DNA of 64,000 nucleotides from SG8-30 sp963715485 (GCA_963715485.1 OY970244.1:2294001-2358000); one strand, 5' to 3'; positions 51,353-61,231 are shown, counted from the stretch's first letter. Notes: generated from the sequence alone by a model not told the origin. Numbers and translations are program-made.

Positions 51353-52615
51353 TCAGACTTCGTGGCGCAGGGCATCGGCCGGCGCCGTTCGCGCGGCGCG
51401 CCACGCAGGGTAGATGGTTGACAGCACGCCAAGCGCCAGCGCAGTGACCGAAATGGTGACGACGTCACGCAGCTGAATGTCCGCGGGGAGATCGCCGATG
51501 AAATAGACCCGCGCATCGACCAGCGTCACGTCGAGCATTTGTTCCAGGCTATGGACGATGCCAGTCAGGTTCAGCGCCAGGGCGACGCCGAGCACCAGCC
51601 CAATGGCGGTCCCGATCACGCCGATGACCGTTCCCTGGGCCACGAAGATGTTGAGAATCTCGCGCGGACTGGAGCCAAGCGTGCGCAGGATCGCGATGTC
51701 GCCCTGCTTCTCCTTCACCACCATGACCAGCGTGGAGACGATATTGAAGGCTGCCACGCCGACCACCAGCAGCAGCACCACGAACATGATGGAACGAGTC
51801 ACCTGGATTGAGCGGAAGAAGTTCGCGTGCCGGCGCGTCCAGTCGCTTACGTAGAAGCCGCCACCCAGATCCAGTGCAATGCCGCGGATTACGCCAGGCG
51901 CAGCGTAGGGATCCTGGAGCGCGTAGCGCAGGCCGGTCACGCCATCCCCCAGCCGGAACAGCTTCTGCGCATCCTCGATGTTCAACAACGCCAGTCCGCG
52001 GTCGAATTCGTACATGCCCGCGTCGAACACCCCCGCGACGGTGAACCGGCGCATGCGCGGCACGACACCCGCCGGCGTCACGTTGCCCTGCGCGATGACC
52101 AGCAGCAGGCGATCGCCAGGTGCGGCCGCCAGCTCCTCGGCCAGCGCGCGCCCGAGCACGATCCGGTACTCGGCCGGCTGCAGATCCTCGAGGGTGCCTC
52201 CTGCAACCAGCCGGGCCAGCGACGAGACCCGGCCTTCGAGCGCCGGCGCAACGCCGCGCAATTCAACGCCGGCCGAGCGCGGCCCGTTGACCAGCATGCC
52301 GCGGCCTTCGACGTAGGGGGCAACCGCCAGCACGCCGTCCGAGCCTGCGGTGCGATCCGCGTACCCGCGCCAGTCATCCAGCCGGCCCTCCAGTCCCTCC
52401 AGCGTGGCATGCCCGGTCACGTCCAGGATGCGCTCACGCAGTTCCCGCTCGAAACCGTTCATCACCGAAAGGACAACCAGCAGCACGGCAACGCCCACGG
52501 CGATCCCCGCCATGGAAATGGCCGAAATGAAGCCGATGAACCGGTCGTCGCGCCCAAGCCGGAGGTAGCGCGAGCCGATCCACCAGGTGTAGGGCAGTCG
52601 GCCGGCGTCACTCAT
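51353..52615 (-). CDS. lipoprotein-releasing permease, LolC/LolE family (second gene)
   Basis: Membrane subunit of LolCDE. The 420-residue protein has an N-terminal transmembrane helix (FIGFISAISMAGIAVGVAVL), a large periplasmic domain (about 45-270) and three C-terminal helices including MFVVLLLVVGVAAFNIVSTL, with the conserved GDIAILRTLGSSPREI coupling loop. It starts MSDAGRLPYTWWIGSRYLRL at 52615, 8 bases inside the preceding permease gene. Which of the pair is LolC (LolA-binding) and which LolE cannot be settled by eye. The gene order permease-permease-lolD differs from E. coli lolC-lolD-lolE. Confidence 0.9.
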   Translation of the reverse strand: MSDAGRLPYTWWIGSRYLRLGRDDRFIGFISAISMAGIAVGVAVLLVVLSVMNGFERELRERILDVTGHATLEGLEGRLDDWRGYADRTAGSDGVLAVAPYVEGRGMLVNGPRSAGVELRGVAPALEGRVSSLARLVAGGTLEDLQPAEYRIVLGRALAEELAAAPGDRLLLVIAQGNVTPAGVVPRMRRFTVAGVFDAGMYEFDRGLALLNIEDAQKLFRLGDGVTGLRYALQDPYAAPGVIRGIALDLGGGFYVSDWTRRHANFFRSIQVTRSIMFVVLLLVVGVAAFNIVSTLVMVVKEKQGDIAILRTLGSSPREILNIFVAQGTVIGVIGTAIGLVLGVALALNLTGIVHSLEQMLDVTLVDARVYFIGDLPADIQLRDVVTISVTALALGVLSTIYPAWRAARTAPADALRHEV

Positions 52616-53849
52616 AGCGGAGCGCCTCGGCGGGTTGGGTGCCGGCGGCACGCAGCGCCGGATAGAGGGTTGCCACCGAAGTGAGCAGCAAGGCGGCGAC
52701 GGCCACCAGCCCGACGTCGAGCAGGTGCACCTCGGAGGGAATCGCGGTGATGTAATAGACGTCGGCATCGAAGACCTGGAAGCGGAACAACCGCTCGATG
52801 ACCGGCACGATCTCGGCGACGTTGAAAGCCAGCAACAGGCCGAGCGCGACACCGGCACCGGTACCCAGCCAGCCGATCACGGTCCCCTGGGTCATGAAGA
52901 TGGACACTACGGCCCCGCGCGACAAGCCCAGCGTGCGCAGGATGGCAATGTCCGTGCGCTTGTCGCTGACCACCATGACCAGGCTCGCAACGATATTGAA
53001 TGCCGCTACGGCGACGATCAGCATCAGGATCGCGGTCATCATCGTCTTCTCGAGCCGGATCGCGTGGAAGTAGGCCGCATGGTCCTCGGTCCAGTCGCGT
53101 ACCTGCAGGTTCCCTTGAAGGCCCGCGGCCAGCTCGCGGACGAGCGCCGGCGCAGCGAGCGAATCGTCGAACTTGACCCGTACGCCCGCCGGTGCAGCCG
53201 CACCTGCCAACGCTTCCAGGTCGGCAAGCGGTACCAACGCCAGCGTGGCGTCGTGATCCGCCAGGCCGATCTCGAAGATTCCGGAAACCGTGAAGGCGCC
53301 GATCTCGGGGACCAGATTGCCGTCAGCATCGGCTCGCGGCAGCAGCACCGCAACCGTGTCGCCTGGCCGCACGCCAAGTTCAACGGCGAGCACGCGTCCG
53401 ACTACCATGTTTCGCGAGCCGGCCACGAGGTCGGCGATCGAGCCCGCGAGCATCGCCTGCGCCAGCGTCCCGACCCCGGACTCCGCCTCAGGCTCGATGC
53501 CACGCACCGTGCCGCCGGCGAGCTTGGCCCCGGTCGAGAGCAATCCCTGTAACTCCACGTAAGGTGCGGCCCCCATCACGTGCGGCGCAGCGCGTGCTTC
53601 GGCCGCCAGCGCCAGCAGCCGCCCCTCGTCGGCGCCGGCCTCAGCGAGCGTCGCGTCGGCAGACAGCGCCAGCAGGCGGTCCCGGAGTTCGCCCTCGAAG
53701 CCGTTCATGACCGACAGGATGGTGATCAGGGCAGCCACGCCGAGGCAAACACCGGCCAGCGAAACCCAGGTTATGAACGAAACAAAGAAGGATCGGCGGC
53801 GCGAGCGCACGTAGCGCAGGCCGATGCCTAGCGGGAGGGGGGTCAGCAT
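52608..53849 (-). CDS. lipoprotein-releasing permease, LolC/LolE family (first gene)
   Basis: The 413-residue paralogue of the next gene: N-terminal LRYVRSRRRSFFVSFITWVS and LAGVCLGVAALITILSVMNG, a periplasmic domain, and three C-terminal helices with KRTDIAILRTLGLSRGAV. The ATG at 53849 heads the long minus-strand array that runs to 41856. Both paralogues keep the NGFE (residues VMNGFEGELRDRL here) segment at the start of the periplasmic domain, so both look functional. Confidence 0.9.
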   Translation of the reverse strand: MLTPLPLGIGLRYVRSRRRSFFVSFITWVSLAGVCLGVAALITILSVMNGFEGELRDRLLALSADATLAEAGADEGRLLALAAEARAAPHVMGAAPYVELQGLLSTGAKLAGGTVRGIEPEAESGVGTLAQAMLAGSIADLVAGSRNMVVGRVLAVELGVRPGDTVAVLLPRADADGNLVPEIGAFTVSGIFEIGLADHDATLALVPLADLEALAGAAAPAGVRVKFDDSLAAPALVRELAAGLQGNLQVRDWTEDHAAYFHAIRLEKTMMTAILMLIVAVAAFNIVASLVMVVSDKRTDIAILRTLGLSRGAVVSIFMTQGTVIGWLGTGAGVALGLLLAFNVAEIVPVIERLFRFQVFDADVYYITAIPSEVHLLDVGLVAVAALLLTSVATLYPALRAAGTQPAEALRYE

Positions 53850-53971
53850 GGGCGCCTATTGAACCACACCGGGGTGCCTGATTACTGGAATCGCGAAGCC
53901 GATCAAGGATTTATCGAGTGATTCTCGACACATTCAGGCCCGGTGATACACTCCCGGTGGGAGGACATGAC

Positions 53972-54265
53972 ATGAAACTTGCTCGTCTCTTGGTTCCCGC
54001 GCTGGCGCTCGGCGCAATGATGGCATCGGCGCAGAACCTCGACATGGACACGGGGGACCCGTCCGCGGCCATCCCCGAACGGCCAACCCGCGGTTCAAGC
54101 ATGTCGACCGTGGAAACGCGCTTCGGTGCGCCGGTCAGCAAGCACGCCGCGGTGGGTGACCCACCGATTTCGCGCTGGGATTACCCGCAGTTTTCCGTAT
54201 TTTTTGAATACGACAAGGTCCTGCACTCGGTCATCATTCGCTCGCCCTCCACAAGCGGCAACTGA
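53972..54265 (+). CDS. small periplasmic protein, BamE/OmlA-like motif
   Basis: From ATG 53972, with GGAGG 7 bases upstream, the product is 97 residues with a signal peptide (MKLARLLVPALALGAMMASAQ, cut after ASA). The mature part has RGSSMSTVETRFGAPVSKHA, then AVGDPPISRWDYPQFSVFFE and DKVLHSVI. The pattern of a short helix before a GxP turn and a W-x-Y-P strand is like the SmpA/BamE fold. There is no lipobox, so it would be soluble in the periplasm. It lies 134 bases before mfd on the same strand and is divergent from the lol genes. Function unknown. Confidence 0.8.
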   Translation: MKLARLLVPALALGAMMASAQNLDMDTGDPSAAIPERPTRGSSMSTVETRFGAPVSKHAAVGDPPISRWDYPQFSVFFEYDKVLHSVIIRSPSTSGN

Positions 54266-54349
54266 CCCTGTTCGTCGTTGCAGCGGCGCTCCGGGGCGCT
54301 CCCGGGTTGCCAAGGACCGCCGGGCGAGTATCCTGCGCGCTCCCGTGAT

Positions 54350-54386
54350 CCGGGGCGGGGTAGTCCGTCCCCGGCCGCCCATTTTT
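54350..54386 (+). terminator. putative terminator before mfd
   Basis: CCGGGGCGG pairs with CCGTCCCCGG (one bulged base) around a 6-base loop. A T5 run follows after nine bases (54382-54386). The distance weakens the call. It would separate the small periplasmic protein from mfd. Confidence 0.4.
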
Positions 54387-54399
54387 GCCTGACCGGAAC

Positions 54400-57300
54400 A
54401 TGACCAGCTATCGCCTGCTCGAGGCGCCGCTCCCCATGGTCGGCGCGACCGCCCGGTGGGGCGAGCTCTATGGCTCGTCCCTCGCCCTCGCGGTCGCCGA
54501 ACTGGCGGCCAGCGCACCGGGGCCGGTCCTGCTGGTCGCCGGCAGCAGTCGGGAGGCCGTGCGGCTGCATACGGAGGTCGCCTTCTATGCGCCCCCACAG
54601 GTGCCGGTTCGAAGCCTGCCCGGCCATGAGACGCTCCCCTACGACCCCTTCTCGCCACATCCGGACATCGTTTCCGAAAGGCTCGAGACACTAGCCGCCC
54701 TGCCTGGACTGGCGCGCGGCGTGGTCGTCGTCGCGGCAGAGGCGTTACTGCAGAGACTGCCGCCGCGGCGTTACGTCGACGCGCACAGCTTCGTCGTCAG
54801 CCGCGGCGAGCGGATCGACCTGGGCGCGCTGCGCGCGCGCCTGGCAGCGGCCGGCTACGCCAACGTCGGGCAGGTCATGGCCCACGGCGAGTTCGCCATT
54901 CGCGGGTCTATCATCGACCTGTTCCCGATGGGCTCCGACGCACCCTTCCGGATCGACCTGTTCGACGACGAGATCGAGAGCATCCGCCGCTTCGACCCCG
55001 AATCGCAGCGTTCCGGCGAACCCCTCAGCGAGGTCCGGCTGCTGCCTGCGAGGGAGTTCCCCACTACGCCTGAAGCCGTAAAGGGCTTCCGCCAGCGGTG
55101 GCGGGCACGCTTCGAGGGCGACCCGATGCGGTCGCCGGTATACCGGTTCGTGAGCGAAGGAATCGCGCCAGCCGGTATCGAATACTGGCTGCCGATGTTC
55201 TTCGACCAGGTGGAGAGCCTGTTCGATTACCTGCCGCGTGCATCGATCATCGTCGATGCGGCAGATCTCGAGGTCGTTACCCCCGCACTGCATGGCTCGT
55301 TCGAGGAACGCTACGAGCAGCGCCGGCATGACATCGAGCGGCCCCTGCTGCCGCCCATCGAGTTGTACCTGGAACCGCAGCAGATTCGATCGTCGATTGC
55401 CGCCCGGCGGGCAATCTTCGCCACTACGGTCAAGGTCGAGCCGACGGGAGCCCCGGCCGCATGGCGCAACTTCGGCACCGATCGGCCCCCGCCATTGAAA
55501 CTGGAGGCCCGCTCCGAGGATCCGTCGGCGGCCCTGAAGGACTTCATCGCGAGCTTCGGCGGACGGGTACTGATCACCGTCGATTCCGCCGGCCGCCGAG
55601 AAGTCCTGTTCGAGTTGCTGCGCCAGCGCGACATTTTGCCCGGCCAGGTCGACGGCTGGCAGGGGTTCCTGGCAAGCGGTTCGGAGCTCGCGGTCACGGT
55701 CGCTCCCGACGTCGGCGGACTGGTGCTGCCGCAGGCGCGAGTCGCGGTGGTCGCCGAGGAACAGCTCTTTGGTCCACGCGCCCGGCAGGAGCGGCGACGC
55801 CGTCGCGCCGAGCGGGATCCGGGCACGATCCTGCAGGAGCTGACCGATCTCGCGCCAGGCGCCCCGGTGGTCCACGAGGAGTACGGCGTCGGCCGCTACC
55901 GCGGTCTCCGGGTCATGGACGTGGACGGGCATCCGGGCGAGTTCCTGGTGCTCGAGTACGCCGGCGCCGACAAGCTCTACGTACCGGTGCATTCACTCGA
56001 TAGCGTGAGCCGCTACACCGGCTCTTCGCCGGAAACCGCGCCGTTGCACCGGCTCGGCGGCGATCAGTGGGCCAAGGTCCGCCGGCGCGCCGCGCAACGC
56101 ATCCGCGACGTCGCGGTGGAACTGCTCGACCTCTACTCACGCCGCGCGGCGCGCGAGGGAATTCCAACGGAGATTCGCGAGGCCGAGTACCGGGCATTCG
56201 AGGCCGCGTTCCCGTTCGAGGAGACCATCGACCAGACGGAAGCCATCCGCCAGGTGCTCGACGACATGCGTTCCGGCAAGCCGATGGACCGGGTCGTCTG
56301 CGGCGATGTCGGCTTCGGCAAGACCGAAGTCGCCCTGCGCGCCGCGTTTGCCGCCGTCCAGGCGGGCCGGCAGGTGGCGGTACTGGTGCCGACGACCTTG
56401 TTGGCGCAGCAGCACGCCCAGAACTTTGCGGATCGCTTCGCGGACTGGCCGTTTCGGGTCGAGAGCCTGTCGCGGTTTCGCAATGCCGCCGGGCAGAAGC
56501 AGGTTATCGAAGGCCTGAAATCCGGCGTCGTGGACGTGGTCATCGGCACGCAGCGACTGCTGCAGCGGGACGTCGCCTTCAGGAACCTCGGCCTGGTCAT
56601 CGTGGACGAGGAACACCGTTTCGGCGTACGCGACAAGGAGCGCCTCAAGCAGCTGCGTGCCAACGTCGACATGTTGACGCTGACCGCAACGCCGATCCCG
56701 AGAACCCTTAATATGGCGCTCGGGGGACTGCGGGACCTGTCGTTGATCACGACGCCGCCGGCCGAGCGCGTGGCGATCGAGACCTTCGTCTGCGAGTGGA
56801 GCGACTCGCTGATCCGCGAGGCGCTGCTGCGCGAGATCCGCCGCGGCGGCCAGGTCTACTTTGTCCACAACCACATCGATACCATCGAGCGAACCGCTGA
56901 CCGGGTCGCCGAACTGGTTCCCGAGGCTGTGGTCCGCTTCGGGCACGGCCAGATTCGCGAGCGCGATCTCGAGCAGCTGATGCTCGACTTCTACCATCAG
57001 CGGTTCAACGTGCTGGTCTGTACGACGATCATCGAGTCAGGCATCGACGTGCCGACAGCCAATACGATTCTGATCGATCGCGCCGACCGTTTCGGCCTGG
57101 CGCAGCTGCACCAGCTGCGCGGCCGCGTTGGCCGCTCCCATCACCGCGCCTTCGCCTACCTGATGGCCCCGCCGAAGGCCGCCCTGACGGCAGACGCGGC
57201 CAAGCGGCTCGAGGCAATCGAATCACTCGAGGACCTCGGCGCCGGCTTCACGCTCGCCACCCACGACCTCGAGATCCGGGGCGCCGGCGAACTGCTCGGC

Positions 57301-57858
57301 GAGGAACAGAGCGGCCAGATCCAGGAAATCGGGTTCAGCCTCTACATGGAGCTGCTGGAACGCGCCGTGCAGTCGCTGCAATCCGGCCGCGAACCGGATC
57401 TCGAACGTCCGCTGCACATGGGACCGGAGATCGACCTGCACCTGCCCGCGCTCCTGCCCGAGGACTACGTCGGCGACGTGCACTTGCGCCTCAGGCTCTA
57501 CAAGCGCATTGCAAGCGCGCCGGACGCCACCGCGCTGGCCGACCTGCAGGCCGAAATGATCGACCGGTTTGGAATACTGCCAGCACCCGCGCAAACGCTG
57601 TTTCGCGTCGCAGGCCTAAAGTTGCGTGCCGCGCCCTGGGGAATTCAGCGGCTGGAAGTTGCTGCCACCGGCGGGCTGGTCCAGTTTGCCGAAGACCACA
57701 GGATAGACCTGGCACGGGTCCTCACGCTGGTGCAGATGCAGCCGCAGCGGTACCGCCTGGACGGCTCGCACAGGATCCGCTTCAGTATCGAGTCGGCGGA
57801 AGAATCGAAACGAATCCGCACCGCCGAGACGCTGCTCGCAGCACTGGGCGCGAGCTGA
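54400..57858 (+). CDS. mfd: transcription-repair coupling factor Mfd
   Basis: Translocase that removes stalled RNA polymerase and recruits UvrA. From ATG 54400 it has 1152 residues (E. coli 1148). Order: UvrB-like domains (about 20-340), RNA-polymerase-interaction domain (GAPVVHEEYGVGRYRGL, about 485), translocase with Walker A GDVGFGKTEVA, DEEH in VIVDEEHRFGV, TLTATPIPRTLNMAL, the RecG-like VGRSHHRAFAYLM segment, and the C-terminal autoinhibitory domain 7. A TTG at 54385, five codons upstream, is a possible alternative start. It converges with the PAS-GGDEF gene. Confidence 0.96.
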   Translation: MTSYRLLEAPLPMVGATARWGELYGSSLALAVAELAASAPGPVLLVAGSSREAVRLHTEVAFYAPPQVPVRSLPGHETLPYDPFSPHPDIVSERLETLAALPGLARGVVVVAAEALLQRLPPRRYVDAHSFVVSRGERIDLGALRARLAAAGYANVGQVMAHGEFAIRGSIIDLFPMGSDAPFRIDLFDDEIESIRRFDPESQRSGEPLSEVRLLPAREFPTTPEAVKGFRQRWRARFEGDPMRSPVYRFVSEGIAPAGIEYWLPMFFDQVESLFDYLPRASIIVDAADLEVVTPALHGSFEERYEQRRHDIERPLLPPIELYLEPQQIRSSIAARRAIFATTVKVEPTGAPAAWRNFGTDRPPPLKLEARSEDPSAALKDFIASFGGRVLITVDSAGRREVLFELLRQRDILPGQVDGWQGFLASGSELAVTVAPDVGGLVLPQARVAVVAEEQLFGPRARQERRRRRAERDPGTILQELTDLAPGAPVVHEEYGVGRYRGLRVMDVDGHPGEFLVLEYAGADKLYVPVHSLDSVSRYTGSSPETAPLHRLGGDQWAKVRRRAAQRIRDVAVELLDLYSRRAAREGIPTEIREAEYRAFEAAFPFEETIDQTEAIRQVLDDMRSGKPMDRVVCGDVGFGKTEVALRAAFAAVQAGRQVAVLVPTTLLAQQHAQNFADRFADWPFRVESLSRFRNAAGQKQVIEGLKSGVVDVVIGTQRLLQRDVAFRNLGLVIVDEEHRFGVRDKERLKQLRANVDMLTLTATPIPRTLNMALGGLRDLSLITTPPAERVAIETFVCEWSDSLIREALLREIRRGGQVYFVHNHIDTIERTADRVAELVPEAVVRFGHGQIRERDLEQLMLDFYHQRFNVLVCTTIIESGIDVPTANTILIDRADRFGLAQLHQLRGRVGRSHHRAFAYLMAPPKAALTADAAKRLEAIESLEDLGAGFTLATHDLEIRGAGELLGEEQSGQIQEIGFSLYMELLERAVQSLQSGREPDLERPLHMGPEIDLHLPALLPEDYVGDVHLRLRLYKRIASAPDATALADLQAEMIDRFGILPAPAQTLFRVAGLKLRAAPWGIQRLEVAATGGLVQFAEDHRIDLARVLTLVQMQPQRYRLDGSHRIRFSIESAEESKRIRTAETLLAALGAS

Positions 57859-57870
57859 ATCACGGCAGTC

Positions 57871-58818
57871 TCAGGCCCCTCCGCCTGTTTCCCGGAGCCG
57901 TGCGACGTCGCCGTCAGCCTGGGCCTCGCTCAGGGCTTCGCGGGCCACCCCCAGCAGGTCCTCTGCGGCGGTTCCCACCGCTGGCGTCCCGCCCACGACG
58001 CCAACGGAAAGCGTGACATAGCGCCGGTAGCGGGAGCGTGGATGATGGATGCGAAGCCCCGATACCCGATCGCAGATGGACTGGCCGTGGGATTGCATCT
58101 GCGCGGCCGCCATGCCGGTAGCCAGCACCGCAAAGGTACCCTCGTCATACCTGGCCAGCACGTCACTGCTGCGCCGGAAGCAGGTCCCCAGCGCGCGGGC
58201 GACGCGCTTCAGCAGCGCATCTCCCGCCGCCCGGTCAAAGGTATCGTTGTAGCGCTCGAAATCGTCCACCTCGACCAGGAACAGCGTCAAGGCGCTACGC
58301 TCGCGTTGCGAGACCGCCAACTGATGGCCAAGCAGTTCATCGAAGGTCTCGCGATCCCTGAAGCCGGTCAGCGGATCCTGTCTCTGCAGCAGAGCGGGGG
58401 CCATTGCCCTGAATCTGGAGCTTCCGCGCTCGTCGCCGGATCCCCTGGCCTCGGCCTCGCGATGCACCGATGCCCAGTGGGTCACCTTGCCCTGCGCATC
58501 GCGTACCGGGACCAGCTGTACCTCCATCCAGAAGAGCTCGCCGGTCTTGCGGTAGTTCTGCACCAGCGCACGGGTCTCGACGCCGGCCTCGATGGCGTCG
58601 CGCAGGCGCTGAACGCCGGCCTGGCCCGATGCGTCTCCCTGCAGCATGCGCAGGTTGTGGCCCACCAGCTCGGCGGCCGAATAACCGGTCATCTTCTCGA
58701 AGGCCGGATTGACGTATACCAGGGGCATGTCCGGCTGCCGCGCATCGGCCAGCGCGGCACCATCGGGCAGCGCCTCGATGAGCATCTGCCATGCGTCGAC
58801 CGGCTTGCCACCGCTCAC
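57871..58818 (-). CDS. PAS (LOV-like) and degenerate GGDEF domain protein
   Basis: A 315-residue cytoplasmic protein. Residues about 8-120 form a PAS domain close to LOV domains (VYVNPAFEKMTGYSAAELVG, then NYRKTGELFWMEVQLVPVRD), but the flavin-adduct cysteine of the GxNCRFLQ motif is leucine (GHNLRMLQ), so normal blue-light chemistry is excluded. Residues about 150-300 are GGDEF-like (DPLTGFRDRETFDELL, FLVEVDDFERYNDTF), but the signature reads RYDEG instead of GGDEF, so cyclase activity is unlikely. GTG 58818 overlaps the nagZ stop (GTGA), which sets the start. It is the last gene of the era operon. A c-di-GMP-binding or protein-interaction role is inference. Confidence 0.88.
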   Translation of the reverse strand: MSGGKPVDAWQMLIEALPDGAALADARQPDMPLVYVNPAFEKMTGYSAAELVGHNLRMLQGDASGQAGVQRLRDAIEAGVETRALVQNYRKTGELFWMEVQLVPVRDAQGKVTHWASVHREAEARGSGDERGSSRFRAMAPALLQRQDPLTGFRDRETFDELLGHQLAVSQRERSALTLFLVEVDDFERYNDTFDRAAGDALLKRVARALGTCFRRSSDVLARYDEGTFAVLATGMAAAQMQSHGQSICDRVSGLRIHHPRSRYRRYVTLSVGVVGGTPAVGTAAEDLLGVAREALSEAQADGDVARLRETGGGA

Positions 58819-59858
58819 GCGTCCAGCCTCAGTTCCGGCACGTCGAGGCAATGCTGGGCCGCGCCGACGCCATCTCGCCAGCGCTGCTGCGCCTGCAGTT
58901 CACCTAGGCTCTTCGTCTCGCGCCCATGCAGCCTGACCAGGCGCACCTGTCGTAGCGGCTCGGGCTCGTCCTGCAGGCCCTCAAGCAAGGTTTCGACCGA
59001 TTTGCGGTCATTGCACACCGGCAGCATGTCGCAGCCGGCGCGCAGCGCCAGCCGCGCCCGCTCCAGTATCGAACCGAATGCCGCTGCCCCTTTCATGCTG
59101 AGATCATCCGTAAAGACCGCTCCACGAAACCCGAGTCTGCCTCGCAATTCGCCCTGGATCCAGTTCTGTGACAGGCTGGCCGGTAGCCGGTCGACCGCCG
59201 GAAACACTACGTGCGCCGCCATGACCGATAACAGGCCGTTGGCGATCAGGCGACGGTACGGCATAAGGTCGGCGTCGAGGTCTGCGAGTTCGCGTCGGTC
59301 GACGGGCAATGCGACGTGCGAATCCGCGGTTACGGCACCATGCCCCGGAAAGTGCTTTGCGGTCCCGGCCATGCCCGCTTCGCGCATCCCCATCAGGTAG
59401 GCCACCGCCAGCTCGGAAACGCGCTCCGCCCGGGCGTGAAAGGCCCGGTCCCCGATCACTTCGCTCACGCCATGGTCGAGATCGACGCAGGGCGCGAACG
59501 AAAGGTCCACCCCGCAGGCGCCCAGTTCCGCCGCCATCAGCCAGCCGAGTTCGCGGGCCAGCTTGACGCCGGCGCCCGGGTCCTGCGCGTGCCGTCGGCC
59601 TATGGCTCGCAGCGCCGGCAGCTGCGTGAAGCCCTCCCGGAACCGCTGCACGCGGCCTCCCTCATGATCCACGCCGACGAGCAACCGTGGCGAGCGCAGC
59701 GAGTGGATATCAGCCGTCAGTCGTGTCAGCTGCGCCGGGGTCTCGAAGTTTCGGGAGAACAGGATCACGCCACCGACGAGTGGATGAATCAGCAGGTCAC
59801 GCTCATCGGGCTCGATGGCGACACCCTTGAGGTCGATCATGAGCGGGCCGAGGGTCAC
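58815..59858 (-). CDS. nagZ: beta-N-acetylhexosaminidase NagZ
   Basis: Cytoplasmic family 3 glycosidase that removes GlcNAc from anhydromuropeptides in wall recycling. The 347-residue protein has VDHEGGRVQRF, the catalytic His-Asp loop in KHFPGHGAVTADSHVALP and the nucleophile Asp in FTDDLSMKGA. Start is GTG 59858, overlapping the rlmD stop. It uses products made by lytic enzymes such as MltF (3.9 kb). In species with an AmpR-AmpC system NagZ products induce beta-lactamase; none is seen here. Confidence 0.95.
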   Translation of the reverse strand: MTLGPLMIDLKGVAIEPDERDLLIHPLVGGVILFSRNFETPAQLTRLTADIHSLRSPRLLVGVDHEGGRVQRFREGFTQLPALRAIGRRHAQDPGAGVKLARELGWLMAAELGACGVDLSFAPCVDLDHGVSEVIGDRAFHARAERVSELAVAYLMGMREAGMAGTAKHFPGHGAVTADSHVALPVDRRELADLDADLMPYRRLIANGLLSVMAAHVVFPAVDRLPASLSQNWIQGELRGRLGFRGAVFTDDLSMKGAAAFGSILERARLALRAGCDMLPVCNDRKSVETLLEGLQDEPEPLRQVRLVRLHGRETKSLGELQAQQRWRDGVGAAQHCLDVPELRLDA

Positions 59859-61231
59859 GGCAGGCTCCCATGGCCGGCTTCCACCGCGCCGTCCAGGCGG
59901 GTCCGCGCGCGACTCGAGTTGGCGGGACCCTCGAACAAGGCGATGGATTCGACGTGGGCCGTGTGCGGGAACATGTCCATGACGCCGGCGGCCGCCAGCC
60001 TGAAACCGTGGTCATTCACCAGCGTGCCGGCATCCCGCGCCAGACTGGCCGGGTGACAGGACACGTACACCACGCGAGCGGGCCTCAGGCGCGCAATGAG
60101 CGGCAGCACGCCGGCTGCGCCCGCACGCGGCGGATCGAGCAGGACGCGCTGGCAGGTGCCCGGTAGCCAGGGCAGTGCGCCGGGGTCGCCGGTCAGGTCC
60201 GCCAGGTGAAACTCGGCATTGCCTATCTGGTTGCCGGCAGCGTTTGCGCGCGCCCGGGCGACCAGGCCGGCATCGCCTTCCACCCCGATCGCGCGGGCGG
60301 CGCGGCGGGCCAGCGGCAGCGTGAAATTACCCAGGCCGCAGAACAGGTCGAGCACGGTATGTTCCGCGGCCGGCTGCAGCAGCGTGAGCGCCAGCGCCAC
60401 CGCTTGCGCGTTGATCGACTCGTTTACCTGGATGAAATCGGTGGGTTGGAAGGTGATCTCGACTTCGAATTCCGGCAGGCGATAGCTGAGCGGCGTAGCC
60501 GGTGGGTCCAGCGGGACCACGCTGTCGAGACCACCGGGCTGAAGATAGAATTCGACGCCTCGCGCCGCGGCAAAGGACCGCAGCCGCTCGCGATCATCGG
60601 CACTGGGATCGTCCAGCACTCGCGCGACCAACGCGGTCACGCGCTCGCCCACCGACACCTCCAGCTGCGGCAGCCGGTCGCGGATGCTGAGCGAGCCGAC
60701 CAGCTCCGCCAGGTCGCCGATCAATTCGCCAACCGGACCTGCGAGGACCGGGCACTTTCGCACATCCGCCACATACGGCTTGGCACGTTCCCGGAAACCG
60801 ACCAGCACCCGCTCCTTCTTGATCACGTACTTGGCGCCGAGCCGGGCCCTGCGACGATAGGCCCAGGCCGGACCTCTCAGCGGCTCCAGCCAGCGATCCG
60901 GCTCGACCTGTGCCAGCCTGGCGAACTGCTCCGCGACATGGGCCTGCTTGGCCTCGAGCTGCCGCGCTTCGTCAAGGTGCTGCAGGGCGCAACCGCCACA
61001 GACACCGAAATGCTCACAGCCCGGCGTCACCCGGTCAGGGGACGCCTGCAGGACCTCGAGCAGCTCGGCTTCATCGTAGCGGCGATGCCGCCGGCTCCTG
61101 GCCGCCAGTACCGTCTCGCCCGGCAGTGCTCCACTTACGAAAACCGTCTTGCCGTCCACTCGAGCCACGCCACGACCGTCGTGCGCGAGCGATACCACCT
61201 GCATTTCCTGTGGTTCCGCCGGCGCCTTCAA
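59855..61231 (-). CDS. rlmD: 23S rRNA m5U1939 methyltransferase RlmD
   Basis: SAM-dependent RNA methyltransferase (RumA). About 458 residues, with an N-terminal TRAM domain (VSLAHDGRGVARVDGK), iron-sulfur cysteines in CEHFGVCGGCALQHL plus KCPVLA, SAM motif DLFCGLGNFTLPLA, DPPRAGA and the catalytic Cys in YVSCHPASLARD. The start is not certain: TTG 61231 overlaps the upstream stop as TTGA, fitting this operon's style; ATG 61204 (MQVVSLAHDG) is closer to the usual N-terminus. The longer frame to 61432 is inside the upstream gene. Confidence 0.92.
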   Translation of the reverse strand: MKAPAEPQEMQVVSLAHDGRGVARVDGKTVFVSGALPGETVLAARSRRHRRYDEAELLEVLQASPDRVTPGCEHFGVCGGCALQHLDEARQLEAKQAHVAEQFARLAQVEPDRWLEPLRGPAWAYRRRARLGAKYVIKKERVLVGFRERAKPYVADVRKCPVLAGPVGELIGDLAELVGSLSIRDRLPQLEVSVGERVTALVARVLDDPSADDRERLRSFAAARGVEFYLQPGGLDSVVPLDPPATPLSYRLPEFEVEITFQPTDFIQVNESINAQAVALALTLLQPAAEHTVLDLFCGLGNFTLPLARRAARAIGVEGDAGLVARARANAAGNQIGNAEFHLADLTGDPGALPWLPGTCQRVLLDPPRAGAAGVLPLIARLRPARVVYVSCHPASLARDAGTLVNDHGFRLAAAGVMDMFPHTAHVESIALFEGPANSSRARTRLDGAVEAGHGSLP

